Part shown: positions 1 to 8,436 of the stretch, in pieces
How positions within the stretch are numbered: position 1 is the first letter of the stretch
Layout of the letters: each line of letters starts with the position of its first letter
Assembly: GCA_964369465.1 (NCBI GenBank)
Contig: CAYJEX010000017.1
Span: forward strand, 1 to 30,563
Reading direction: 5' to 3'
Origin: CAYJHC01 sp964369465
GTDB taxonomy: Bacteria > Bacillota > Clostridia > Peptostreptococcales > Anaerovoracaceae
DNA length: 30,563 bases
The notes under the pieces: model-generated
Databases searched by the model: none
Seen by the model: only the letters and a program-made list of their open reading frames with translations
What the model was told of the DNA's origin: nothing
Made by a program: the position numbers and the translations under genes

Positions 1-855
1 TTAATTGTTGGTGGAACAGTAAGCGTAGCATATAGCGAGCAAACACAAACAGATAAAACAGCGGCAGTGCAAGATTATGTGAACGATATTCTTTCAAAAG
101 AATCGCCAGATACAGGAGTTACAGGGACAGTTACCTATAAGTCAGGAAGCACTTATACAGTAGCTCTTAATAAAGATGGTACAAGTGGTAGCAAAAACAT
201 AACTATGACTGTAAATATCTTACCTGAAACAGATCGTGAAGCAATAAATAGAGCTATGGAGCTAATTAAAGACGGAGAAGTAAGTGTAGATTATGAAAAC
301 CAAACAGATGCTGATAAAGTAGCTGCTGTTGAAAGTTATGTAAAAGGACTTGTTAAAGATACAGGAGTTGATATAGGAGTTGTTTACAATCCAGTACTTG
401 GAAAATATACGGTAGCTGTTTCTAAAGGTGGATTTGCTGAGACAAAATCTCTAACAATGAAAATAACAGTGTATTATGAAACTCTTGAAGGTGATAATCA
501 AGTTATTAAGGAAGGAACTAATACACCGCTTACATTTAAGACAGAGGGAGAGATAGATGCTTTCTTGAATCTTTACTTAAATGGTAAATTAGTAGATAAA
601 GCAAATTACACTACAGAAAGCGGCTCAGTTATATTCACACTCAATGGCAATTATGTAAGGACATTACCTGTAGGCGAGCATGTATTTACAGCAGAATTTA
701 TAGACGGAGAAGCAACCATGAATATGGAAGTAACATCAGTCGTGACTGCTCCAGGAACAGGTGATAATTTCAATATAATACTTATTGCAATGGTAATGCT
801 TATAGCATTAGCTGGAATTGGAATAGTTGTGTATAGGAAAAAAGCAGAAAAGTAA
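1..855 (+). CDS. Cell-wall-anchored surface protein, C-terminal part (5' end outside window)
   Basis: The frame is open from the first base, so the true start lies upstream; 284 residues are visible. Two tandem repeats of about 67-70 residues (nt 10-219 and 271-471) share a VSV.Y..QT..DK.AAV..YV core followed by TGV and a beta-rich stretch ending in L/ITMKITV-type sequence. Repeats of this style are common in long clostridial surface proteins. An Ig-like domain (about nt 484-747, resembling CBM_X2-type domains) follows, then a sorting signal: APGTGD (nt 748-765), a hydrophobic segment and a terminal RKKAEK charged tail. A sortase would be expected to cleave at the PxTG-like site and attach the protein to peptidoglycan. 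The motif has Ala where LPxTG has Leu. A terminator follows directly. The C-terminal cassette is paralogous to that of the protein ending at 8265. The binding partner is unknown. Confidence 0.85.
   Translation, partial: LIVGGTVSVAYSEQTQTDKTAAVQDYVNDILSKESPDTGVTGTVTYKSGSTYTVALNKDGTSGSKNITMTVNILPETDREAINRAMELIKDGEVSVDYENQTDADKVAAVESYVKGLVKDTGVDIGVVYNPVLGKYTVAVSKGGFAETKSLTMKITVYYETLEGDNQVIKEGTNTPLTFKTEGEIDAFLNLYLNGKLVDKANYTTESGSVIFTLNGNYVRTLPVGEHVFTAEFIDGEATMNMEVTSVVTAPGTGDNFNIILIAMVMLIALAGIGIVVYRKKAEK
10..471 (+). repeat. Two tandem protein repeats (nt 10-219 and 271-471)
   Basis: The two copies encode 70 and 67 residues with a period of about 87 residues. They align over VSV.Y..QT, DK.AAV..YV, DTGV and YTVA.....S..SKN/LTM. 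Further copies may lie upstream of the window. The DNA is clearly diverged between the copies, so this is an old duplication rather than a recent expansion. Confidence 0.7.
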
Positions 856-900
856 AAGATAACGGTAGTAAATATTAGTTACAAAACTCAAAACAAAATA

Positions 901-936
901 AAAAGTAGCAAGGGGGTAGACCTTTGCTACTTTTTT
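901..936 (+). terminator. Intrinsic terminator after the first surface-protein gene
   Basis: AAAAGTAGCAAGGG pairs with CCTTTGCTACTTTT (one G-U wobble at the inner end) around a short loop. The stem runs into a T-rich tail at 929-936. It lies 46 bases after the stop codon at 855 and just before the next promoter. Confidence 0.85.
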
Positions 937-956
937 AGCTATGTTCACATATTCTT

Positions 957-985
957 TTGACAAAGACTCTAATGTAAGGTACAAT
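957..985 (+). promoter_or_regulatory. Sigma-A-type promoter for the TetR/ABC block
   Basis: TTGACA (957-962), a 17-base spacer and TACAAT (980-985); a TATAAT also overlaps at 987-992. Transcription would begin near 992. An upstream in-frame ATG at 991 is therefore not usable, and the start at 1033 is favoured. No clear palindromic operator was seen by eye, although TetR proteins often repress their own promoter. Confidence 0.75.
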
Positions 986-1032
986 GTATAATGAACGATG
1001 GTTCTCTATTGGACGGTTTAGGTAGGTGTAAA

Positions 1033-1626
1033 ATGGCTCAAGTGTTAAAGGAAGATCAAAGAAACAAAATCTTAATATCTGCTAAGACAGAATTTTTAAA
1101 AAAAGGGATTGAAGGTTCGTCAATGAGAGTTATTGCAGAAAATGCAGGTACCACAGTTGGAAATTTATATAGGTACTATGAGAATAAGCAAAAACTTGTA
1201 GAAGCAGTTTTGATGCCGATACTTGGCAAACTTGGATATTTTGACAAATATGTTTTGGACGACATAATGAAATTTACAAAAACTTCATTAAGTGAGTTCT
1301 TGTCAAATTGGGTTGATATATTGGTAGAGGTTCAAAATGAGCACCCTATTGAAATGCATATTATTGTAAGTGATGAACTAATTAATAGTGCTTATCATGA
1401 GAAGCTTTATATCATGATAAAAGAAATTCTACTAAGTGTTTCAAATGAGAATGGAGATAAAGAAGAGGCTATTGAAATGATGGCGCGAATGATAGCTAAA
1501 TCAGTTTTTGCAGGGATAAGAGAAGGCGTGAGATTAAAGTGTGATAGTGAAATAGAAAAAGAAGAATTTAAAGAAGTAATGACTAGATTTATGAGGAGTT
1601 CCTTTTCTATTTTGGAAAATATTTAG
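1033..1626 (+). CDS. TetR/AcrR family transcriptional regulator
   Basis: A DNA-binding regulator of 197 residues, normal for TetR proteins. The N-terminal region (residues about 8-55) has the family pattern: an initial helix with ILISAKTEFLKKG, then the helix-turn-helix SMRVIAENAG...VGNLYRYYENK and the following K-LVEAV helix. The C-terminal two thirds is a helical ligand/dimer domain with no recognisable ligand motif. The start at 1033 is chosen because the promoter -10 at 980-985 puts the transcript start next to the alternative ATG at 991, and because AGGTAGGTG at 1020-1028 is suitably spaced. The gene is first in a tight block (11 bases to the next gene) with an NAD(P)-binding protein and an ABC exporter. 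It probably controls that block in response to a small molecule; this is inferred from position only. Confidence 0.9.
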   Translation: MAQVLKEDQRNKILISAKTEFLKKGIEGSSMRVIAENAGTTVGNLYRYYENKQKLVEAVLMPILGKLGYFDKYVLDDIMKFTKTSLSEFLSNWVDILVEVQNEHPIEMHIIVSDELINSAYHEKLYIMIKEILLSVSNENGDKEEAIEMMARMIAKSVFAGIREGVRLKCDSEIEKEEFKEVMTRFMRSSFSILENI

Positions 1627-1637
1627 CAGGAGGGAAT

Positions 1638-2255
1638 ATGAAAATACTATTATTTGGAGGTACAGGAAAAACGGGAAGTTTGTTTTTGGAGAGGGCGTTA
1701 AATGCAGGTTATGATGTTACTGCTATTGTTAGAGATGCAAGTAAAATAACAATTACGCACAAAAATTTACAAATTAAATCAGTGGATTTATTCGACAAAG
1801 AAGCGATTAGGTCTGTTTCTAAAGGATATGAACTCGCTATTTCGTGTTTGGGAGGAGATGCAAATAACAAATCCACCCTTTTATCAGACATGATAAGAAC
1901 TATTGTACCAGCACTTGAAGAAGCTGGTGTAAAAAAAATATTTTTAATGAGTTCGGCTGGAATACATAACGAAATGCCTGGTCTTATCGCAAAAGTATTT
2001 GTGAATCTCTTTTTCAAAAACGCAATTGCAGACCACAAAATTGCTGCAGAATGCGTTATGAATAGTAGTCTAGAGTATTTAATATTAAGACCTTTGTCAC
2101 TGGTTGAAGGAGGGTTAACAAAGAATTTTAGAACTTCTGAAACGTCTGTTCCAAAGGGAGGCAAAAATATCTCAAGGGCTGATGTTGCCTATTTCATGGA
2201 ACAAGCAATAGGCAAAGAGGAGTATAAAAACAAGTCGATTTGTTTATGTTACTGA
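1638..2255 (+). CDS. Atypical short-chain dehydrogenase / NAD(P)H-binding protein
   Basis: A 205-residue Rossmann-fold protein. The nucleotide-binding motif FGGTGKTG lies at residues 6-13, followed by an R at the end of beta-2 (AIVRD), which often contacts the NADP phosphate. A SSAG segment and a later YLILRPLSL segment match the NAD(P)H-binding (PF13460, NmrA-like/SDR_a5) families. The length matches small single-domain members of this group. AGGAGG at 1629-1634 precedes the ATG. The gene follows the TetR gene by 11 bases, so the two are probably cotranscribed. Members act as oxidoreductases, flavin reductases or redox-sensing NADP-binding proteins; substrate and reaction cannot be told here. 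It may modify or sense the compound that the TetR protein detects, which is inference from context. Confidence 0.85.
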   Translation: MKILLFGGTGKTGSLFLERALNAGYDVTAIVRDASKITITHKNLQIKSVDLFDKEAIRSVSKGYELAISCLGGDANNKSTLLSDMIRTIVPALEEAGVKKIFLMSSAGIHNEMPGLIAKVFVNLFFKNAIADHKIAAECVMNSSLEYLILRPLSLVEGGLTKNFRTSETSVPKGGKNISRADVAYFMEQAIGKEEYKNKSICLCY

Positions 2256-2303
2256 TGTATCTTGATAGATTTTGATAGATGAAGCAGATTTAAAGGAGAG
2301 ATG

Positions 2304-3005
2304 ATGAGCTATATAAAGTTTTTTGACGTGAAAAAAACATACCATGTAGGTGAAGTTGATATAAAAGCACTTGATGGAGTTAATTTTGAAATAGAGAAAG
2401 GGGAATTTGTAATAATTGCCGGAGCATCGGGAGCTGGTAAAAGTACAATATTAAATATTCTAGGCGGGATGGATTTCTCAACCTCAGGTGAAATTACAGT
2501 AGATGAAAAACAAATTAATGCTATAAATGAAAAAGACCTTACTAATTACAGAAGGTACGATATAGGCTTTGTTTTTCAATTTTACAATTTAGTTCAGAAT
2601 TTAACTGCGATAGAAAACGTAGAACTTGCAACGCAAATATCTAAAAACCCTTTTGATGTTTCTCAAATAATAGCACAAGTAGGATTAGAAGAAAGAAAAA
2701 ACAATTTTCCATCTCAGCTTTCAGGTGGAGAACAGCAAAGAGTCGCTATAGCACGGGCACTTGCAAAAAATCCCAAACTTTTACTATGCGACGAACCCAC
2801 AGGTGCACTTGACTATGAGACCTCAAAACAGATTTTAAAGCTGCTTCAAGACACTTGCAAAAAATATAATATGACGGTAGTGTTAATTACACATAACCTA
2901 GCATTATGCCCTATAGGGGACAAAGTAATAAAAGTAAAAAATGGTAAGATTTCATCAATTGAATTGAACCGTTCTCCAAAAATGATTGAGGAAGTTGAGT
3001 GGTAA
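2304..3005 (+). CDS. ABC transporter ATP-binding protein, MacB/LolD type
   Basis: The ATPase subunit of an ABC transporter, with all key motifs: Walker A GASGAGKST (residues 40-48), Q-loop Gln92 in VFQFYNL, signature LSGGEQQR (139-146), Walker B LLLCDEPTGALD (Asp163, Glu164) and the H-loop in LITHN. The QFYNL and TGALD sequences are typical of the LolD/MacB/FtsE group, which pairs with FtsX-fold permeases. Two ATGs are adjacent (2301 and 2304); the second has the better spacing to GGAG at 2295-2298. The stop is one base from the permease start at 3007, so the two are translationally coupled and form one complex at the cytoplasmic membrane. A direct repeat of TTGATAGAT lies in the 45-base gap upstream; its role is unknown. 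Confidence 0.93.
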   Translation: MSYIKFFDVKKTYHVGEVDIKALDGVNFEIEKGEFVIIAGASGAGKSTILNILGGMDFSTSGEITVDEKQINAINEKDLTNYRRYDIGFVFQFYNLVQNLTAIENVELATQISKNPFDVSQIIAQVGLEERKNNFPSQLSGGEQQRVAIARALAKNPKLLLCDEPTGALDYETSKQILKLLQDTCKKYNMTVVLITHNLALCPIGDKVIKVKNGKISSIELNRSPKMIEEVEW

Positions 3006-3006
3006 A

Positions 3007-5757
3007 ATGAAAGATAAATTATTGCTTGACACGTTTCGTACGATAAAAAAATCTCTTGGAAAATATATTTTATTAATTTCGATTGTTCTTATGGGTGTTT
3101 CTTTTTTTGCAGGTATGTTGTCTATTTCATCAGCAATGGGACAAAGCGTTGATAGATATGCGGATGAACTAGATCTTTTTGATTTTCAAATTTTTTCAAA
3201 CTATGGATTTGATGAAGACGATATAGAAACTTTAAATAATATTAATGAAAATTTCATTATTGAAGCAGGTCACTTGTACGATGTGGAAGCTAGTTTTGGA
3301 GAAAATGATTATATTTTTAGAGTGGAATCCTTTGATGAAGATGCTAAGTTAAATAAAGTTGAACTTGTAGAAGGGAAATATCCTTCAAGCGCAAATGAAA
3401 TATTAGTAGAAATGCCGAATGACTTATTTGATGTGCCTACGATTGGTGAAATAATAACAATAAAGCGTACAACGACAGAGCATGAAGAAGTTTTCGATAT
3501 TACAGAATTCACTGTTGTGGGGGTAGTTTCTACACCTAACTATATGAGCCTTGAAAAAGGGGCAAGCACTCTTGATAATCTGATGCTCAATTCATTTTTG
3601 TATATTCCAGAAGAAGCATTTTTGTCAGATCATTATACGACGGTGTATATGGGAAGCCAAGAAGGGCAAAAACTCAATTCGTTTAATGAGGAATACGCAG
3701 AGCTAATCGAAAGAGAAAAAATGCTGATTGAAAGTGTTTCTGATGAAGCTCAACTTGTTAGAGGCGATAAAATAAAAGAAGAAGCACAAAAGGAATACAA
3801 TGATGGACTTACAGAGTATAAGGAAGCTGTAACGGATTTTGATAGAGAGATTAAGGATGCACAAGATGAAATAGATAAGGGATATAAAGAACTTGAAGAA
3901 GCAAGAGAAGATGTACCTATCGGAATGCTTGATCCTGAAACTCTGAAAAAAATCGAAATGGAACTAGACTTAATCGAAACGGAACTAGAGGAGGCACAAA
4001 AAGAACTTAATACAGCGCGAGAAACTGGACAAAAAGAACTTGATGAAGCCTTTGCAGAACTGAAAGAAGCTAAAGAAGAAATTGACAACTTGGATGAGGG
4101 TGAATGGACTATTCTCACAAGAGACATGCATTATCCTATGCTTACGTATAAAGATACTGTAAAGCAAATGCAGGTGATAGGACTTATTTTCCCTATATTC
4201 TTCTTCCTTGTTGCCGCGCTTGTATGCCTTACTACTATGAAGCGTATGGTCGATGAACAAAGGGGACAGGTAGGCATCTTGAGAGCCCTAGGATACAGTC
4301 GTTTCAAGTGTGCTTCAAAATATTTGGTATACGCTCTTAGTGCCACATTAATTGGAGGTATAGTAGGTGTGGTGGTTGGAATAATGCTCTTCCCTCCAAT
4401 AGTATATGGAACATGGAATATTATGTATAATCTTCCGACATTAAATTATGATATGCCTTGGTTTAATATGATAATAGCTATAGTGATTTTCCTTGTTTTG
4501 ATGGGAGTTACAACTTACAGTTCTATACGAGTAGAGACATTAGAAGTCACAAGCGACTTACTACGCCCAAAAGCACCAGTTGCAGGGAAAAAGGTGTTTT
4601 TAGAAAAAATTCCATTTGTTTGGAAAAGATTTTCTTTTACAGCAAAGATAACTGCAAGAAACTTAATACGATATAAACAACGATTTTTTATGTCGGTAAT
4701 AGGTATTGCAGGATGCACATGTTTGCTTGTGAGTGGTTTTGGAATGCAGACATCAATAAGTGGTATAGCTGAAATTCAATACAATGAATTGACATTGCAT
4801 GATGGAATGATTTCTACGGTCGAAAGTACAGAAGAAACGGAGAAAGTAGTTAACAGTATCGAAGATATTGACGAGACCTTTGTGTTGCAACCAATATCCA
4901 CTTATGCAACGGAAATCACTATTGGAGAAGAGGAAGAAGTTGCATATGTTCAGGTATATGAAGATGATACGTCATTAAAAGAAATGAATACAGTGAGGAG
5001 TCGGAACGAAGGAAAAGAATTAATACTTGAAAATGATACGATATTGATTAGCGAAAAATTATCGGAATTATTGAATGTAGAAATTGGCGACGAAATAGCA
5101 ATTCAGAGCAAAAACGAAGTTTTAGAAACGGCTGTAGTTGGTGGGATATACGAAAAATATATAAATCATGAAATATTTATAAGTGCTGAATATTATGAAA
5201 GACTGTTTAACGAAAAGGCAGAAAAAAATGCAATTCTAGTAATAGGAGATTTGGATTCAGAATTGATTAGAGAACAAATCACAGATTTTGAAAATGTAAA
5301 AGGAATCACCCTTAACAACAGTGTGATTTCAAGTTTTGAAAATATTTCAACTAGCATGAATATAGTAGTAGCTGTAATAATTATCTCGGCAGCATCACTT
5401 GCATTTGTAGTTTTGGGTAATTTGACAAGTATAAATATAAGTGAGAGAAAACGTGAAATTGCCACTCTTAAAGTTTTGGGATTCAAACATCGTGAAACAA
5501 AGGATTATATTTTTAACGAAAATATGGTATTGACTATTTTTGGAATATTGGTAGGAGTTTTTCTAGGGATTTTGGCACACGCATTTATTATAATGCAAGT
5601 AGAAATGGGATTTTTGATGTTCGCTAGGACGATAACAATAGAGAGCATAATATACTCGGTTCTTTTAACTCTAATCTTCTCAATTATTGTTAATAGAGTA
5701 ATGTTAGCCCGATTGAAAAACATAGACATGATTGAGTCACTAAAAAGTGTTGAATAA
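3007..5757 (+). CDS. FtsX/MacB-type ABC transporter permease with extracellular coiled coil
   Basis: A 916-residue membrane protein, partner of the ATPase just upstream. TM1 is at about residues 19-39. A first ectodomain includes a long, highly charged heptad-like coiled coil (about residues 252-365, rich in E/K/D with regular Leu/Ile). The first FtsX unit (from about residue 391) carries the family turn ERGQVGILRALGYS-like sequence, here DEQRGQVGILRALGYS. A second transmembrane segment near residue 570, a second ectodomain and a terminal FtsX unit with SERKREIATLKVLGF complete the duplicated architecture of large Gram-positive exporters. Start ATG 3007 is preferred over an in-frame TTG at 2986 inside the ATPase gene. 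Such pairs export peptides or lipophilic drugs, or transmit mechanical signals to wall enzymes; the substrate is not evident. No terminator is obvious downstream. Confidence 0.92.
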   Translation: MKDKLLLDTFRTIKKSLGKYILLISIVLMGVSFFAGMLSISSAMGQSVDRYADELDLFDFQIFSNYGFDEDDIETLNNINENFIIEAGHLYDVEASFGENDYIFRVESFDEDAKLNKVELVEGKYPSSANEILVEMPNDLFDVPTIGEIITIKRTTTEHEEVFDITEFTVVGVVSTPNYMSLEKGASTLDNLMLNSFLYIPEEAFLSDHYTTVYMGSQEGQKLNSFNEEYAELIEREKMLIESVSDEAQLVRGDKIKEEAQKEYNDGLTEYKEAVTDFDREIKDAQDEIDKGYKELEEAREDVPIGMLDPETLKKIEMELDLIETELEEAQKELNTARETGQKELDEAFAELKEAKEEIDNLDEGEWTILTRDMHYPMLTYKDTVKQMQVIGLIFPIFFFLVAALVCLTTMKRMVDEQRGQVGILRALGYSRFKCASKYLVYALSATLIGGIVGVVVGIMLFPPIVYGTWNIMYNLPTLNYDMPWFNMIIAIVIFLVLMGVTTYSSIRVETLEVTSDLLRPKAPVAGKKVFLEKIPFVWKRFSFTAKITARNLIRYKQRFFMSVIGIAGCTCLLVSGFGMQTSISGIAEIQYNELTLHDGMISTVESTEETEKVVNSIEDIDETFVLQPISTYATEITIGEEEEVAYVQVYEDDTSLKEMNTVRSRNEGKELILENDTILISEKLSELLNVEIGDEIAIQSKNEVLETAVVGGIYEKYINHEIFISAEYYERLFNEKAEKNAILVIGDLDSELIREQITDFENVKGITLNNSVISSFENISTSMNIVVAVIIISAASLAFVVLGNLTSINISERKREIATLKVLGFKHRETKDYIFNENMVLTIFGILVGVFLGILAHAFIIMQVEMGFLMFARTITIESIIYSVLLTLIFSIIVNRVMLARLKNIDMIESLKSVE

Positions 5758-5939
5758 TTTATCAAGTATAACAGAAGATGCAACATAAAAGCGCTGTATA
5801 TTTTCTCAATAAAAAAGGGTATAATGAATATAGCTTTAACATAATGGAAGTTTTCAAAAAAGATATAATGATTAATGAACTGAATAGCTATTAGTTTCAG
5901 CAAGAAATGAAGAGAAAACCAGATAACAGGAGATAAAAT

Positions 5940-6608
5940 ATGGCAAATGTTTTACTTGTGGAAGATGATCCACATATTAATAATATCAACATGCAGGCCC
6001 TTGCAAGTGAAGGGTACAGCATGCACTGTGCAACAACAGTTGAGGATTGCTTTAAAGTGCTTGGTAACATAAAATTCGATTTAATTCTATTGGATATTGA
6101 TTTGCCTGACGGAAGTGGTCTTCATATTTGTGAACATATTAAGGAAAAACAAGATGTCCCTATTATTTTTCTGACTGCTATGGGAGAAAACAGTGATATT
6201 GTAAAAGGGCTGGATGTTGGTGGTGATGACTATATAACAAAACCGTATGATTTATCAGTATTGAAAGCAAGGGTTAAGGCGAGATTACGATCTCAAATTC
6301 TGCGCAAAACAACTCGAACTTATGGAAAGCTTCAAATTGACAATGTAAGTGGAATTGCTCACTACGATGGTATCGATTTGCTTTTAACTAAACGAGAATT
6401 ACTGCTTTTGTGGATACTTGTAGATAAAAAAGGAGAGCAAATAAATAGAGATGAATTGTATAGAGCAATATGGGGTCATTCTTCTTTAAATAATTATAAT
6501 GCACTTAGAGTTCTAGTTTCAAGAGTTAAATCAAAACTTGCCAATGTAGGATGTAATATTTGGATTGATACAGAAAGGGAAAAAGGATATACACTCTATG
6601 GCGAATAA
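5940..6608 (+). CDS. OmpR/PhoB-family response regulator (no adjacent histidine kinase)
   Basis: A 222-residue two-component regulator. The receiver domain (1-115) has the acidic pair in VEDD, the phosphoacceptor Asp52 in LILLDIDLPDG, Thr79 in FLTA and Lys101 in ITKPYD. The C-terminal winged-helix DNA-binding domain (about 125-220) shows the family sequence TKRELLLLWILVDKKG...RDELYRAIWG and ends with the hairpin DTEREKGYTLYGE. AGGAG at 5928-5932 precedes the ATG. The 182-base gap upstream holds two TATAAT boxes (5820-5825 and 5864-5869), neither with a good -35. A strong terminator follows immediately and no histidine kinase lies on either side, so its partner is encoded elsewhere. Nearby targets could include the ABC exporter or the surface protein at 6792, by position only. 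Confidence 0.93.
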   Translation: MANVLLVEDDPHINNINMQALASEGYSMHCATTVEDCFKVLGNIKFDLILLDIDLPDGSGLHICEHIKEKQDVPIIFLTAMGENSDIVKGLDVGGDDYITKPYDLSVLKARVKARLRSQILRKTTRTYGKLQIDNVSGIAHYDGIDLLLTKRELLLLWILVDKKGEQINRDELYRAIWGHSSLNNYNALRVLVSRVKSKLANVGCNIWIDTEREKGYTLYGE

Positions 6609-6650
6609 GCAAAGAAGAAAAAGTAAGACAAATGAAAATATAAAAACATA

Positions 6651-6690
6651 AAAAGAGAAACCTTACATTTTTGTAATGTTTCTCTTTTGT
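6651..6690 (+). terminator. Intrinsic terminator after the response regulator
   Basis: AAAAGAGAAACCTTACA and TGTAATGTTTCTCTTTT form a stem of about 16 pairs, broken by one mismatch, around a short T loop, ending in CTCTTTTG. It separates the regulator from the surface-protein gene and its promoter. Confidence 0.85.
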
Positions 6691-6691
6691 A

Positions 6692-6720
6692 TTGAAAATC
6701 TTGCAAGGATTCGCTATACT
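6692..6720 (+). promoter_or_regulatory. Promoter of the second surface-protein gene
   Basis: TTGAAA (6692-6697), a 17-base spacer and TATACT (6715-6720). It lies directly after the terminator and 71 bases before the ATG at 6792, leaving a leader of about 65 bases. A good AGGAGG-like site (TAGGAGGTT, 6781-6789) precedes the start. Confidence 0.7.
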
Positions 6721-6791
6721 ACCTAGAGAAATATGTTTGTAAATTGAAATTAGATTAAAACTAGAATGAAAGAATATTTATAGGAGGTTAT

Positions 6792-8265
6792 ATGAAAAAC
6801 AATTCCAAACGAAAAAAGAAAATAATTTCAGGGATACTTGCCATAGCTTTAGTAATAACCATGATTCCTGCTACAACAGTATTGACTGAAGCGGCGTCAA
6901 CAGATAAAGCGATAATGCTTGGCGTGGATGGCATAGACATGGTGAAGAATGGCGATGTTGAAAATAGTGATAAAATAATAATGGGAGAATATAATGGAAT
7001 TCCTGTTCCTTGGGTAAAACTTAATAATTCAGGGCTTATGTTTAGTCAATATGTTTTGGATTTGACATCATTTGCACCGTATGAAGGAGTTGGGACGACT
7101 ACAAGCTATTATTCAGAGACGGCGGACAATCTACTATATGCAAAGATTCAATCCTTATATAATACTGAACTAGGGTTTACGCCTGGAGAAAAAGAAATAA
7201 TTAAAGCAACAACTCTAACAAAAGACAGTATACATACAGACGCAATGGAGCTTGCTAATCAATATCTATTTCCATTATCAAAACAAGAAGCAGAAGACAT
7301 GGTTATGGGAAATGAAGCGCTTGGATACTATGTAGAATTTTTAGATGGTCGAGGGGGTGACACTTATGCATGGAGTCTAAGGAGTTCACAAACTCATTAT
7401 ATAGTATATTATGCTGCATATAATAAGATTGTTGCTACTCAAGATAATCTTGATGATCCAGCAGGTGTTCGCCCAGCGTTTAATTTAGATATGAACTCAG
7501 TACTTTTTACTTCGGCGGCTGTAGATGGTAAACCATCGTACTCAGGAGTAGAAGGAGCAACCTTGGAAGAAAATCCTAACAAGACGGTTACGGAGTGGAA
7601 AATGACACTTCTTGATAGNNNNNNNNNNNNNNNNNNNNNNNNNNNNNNNNNNNNNNNNNNNNNNNNNNNNNNNNNNNNNNNNNNNNNNNNNNNNNNNNNN
7701 NNNNNNNNNNNNNNNNNNTAGTCAAATATATAACTTTACAGCAAATCCTGGATATGAAATTGATACGATAACAGTAGATGGAAAACTTGTTGCAAAAGCA
7801 GATAGTTATACATTTACAAAAGTGTCAGATAACCATTCTATTCATGTTAAATTCACAGAAACGTCGCCAACTTCAGAAAATAAATACAAAATTATTAAAG
7901 GTGATAATCAAGAAATCATTGAAGGAAGCGATGATGATATAGTTGTTGTTGCTGAAGGAGACTTGTCTAATTTCAGAAATCTTTACATAAATGGAGCTTT
8001 GCTAAATACCTCAAAATATTCTAGCGAGAGTGGTTCGGTAATGATTACAATAGATGGGGATTATATAAAGACTCTATCTGTTGGAACTCATTTAATTACA
8101 ATGGAGTATGTGGATGGAGAAGCTGAAACCAATCTTCAAGTAATAGCAGCACCTATAAATGCTCCAGATACTGGGGATGATAGCAATATAATGATATTTA
8201 TGCTCTTCGCTTTTGCATCGGTGATAGTAGTAGGATATATTTTCTACAAGAAAAAAGCGATCTAA
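6792..8265 (+). CDS. Second cell-wall-anchored surface protein, interrupted by an assembly gap
   Basis: The N-terminal part (6792-7618) starts with a signal peptide: Lys/Arg-rich start, a hydrophobic core and an AAS-type cleavage region near residue 35. A globular region (about residues 38-240) follows, ending with GVRPAFNLD, which resembles DUF6273-type extracellular domains of Clostridia. After the gap, nt 7720-7855 encode a divergent InlB B-repeat-like module (NPGYEIDTITVDGK, then SYTFTKVSDNHSIHVKF). An Ig-like/X2-like domain follows (about 7888-8148), then the sorting signal APDTGD (8161-8178), a hydrophobic helix and a KKKAI tail. The two halves are in different frames only because the 100-N gap has an arbitrary length; TAG at 7719 belongs to the wrong frame. 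A single gene is inferred. Anchoring to the wall by sortase is expected; the ligand is unknown. Confidence 0.8.
7619..7718. other. Scaffold gap of exactly 100 N inside a surface-protein gene
   Basis: A run of 100 N, the conventional size for a gap of unknown length. It sits just before an InlB-type repeat module, a place where tandem repeats could have collapsed the assembly. Confidence 0.97.
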
Positions 8266-8306
8266 GAGAATATGAAAATACAATAATATAAAGAATATAA
8301 TAATAT

Positions 8307-8345
8307 AACGGCTATCAAATGGTAGCCGTTTGCTTTATTTTTGAA
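8307..8345 (+). terminator. Intrinsic terminator after the second surface-protein gene
   Basis: AACGGCTATC (8307-8316) pairs with GGTAGCCGTT (8321-8330) through a 4-base loop with one G-U pair, followed by a T-rich tail. It lies 41 bases after the stop. Confidence 0.85.
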
Positions 8346-8436
8346 AGCTAAATATGAGAATTTTAAATCTAAAGAAAAAATAAACAAATTATTGATACCT
8401 ATAACTATAATACCATGAATAAATTGCAAGCCTAGA

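Noticed and set aside
991..1032. ATG at 991 as the start of the TetR regulator
   Set aside because: It falls within the overlapping -10 boxes at the expected transcription start. The ATG at 1033 has a ribosome site and gives the usual TetR N-terminus.
2986..3006. TTG start for the permease inside the ATPase gene
   Set aside because: The ATG at 3007 lies one base after the ATPase stop and gives a normal basic N-terminus before TM1.
1709..5903. Minus-strand frames opposite the dehydrogenase and ABC permease genes
   Set aside because: They are antisense to well-supported genes, have Ser/Ile-biased composition, and lack ribosome sites and recognisable domains.
7612..7719. Separate gene starting with TTG at the gap edge
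   Set aside because: The start sits seven bases before an N run. The downstream half is better explained as the continuation of the gene starting at 6792.
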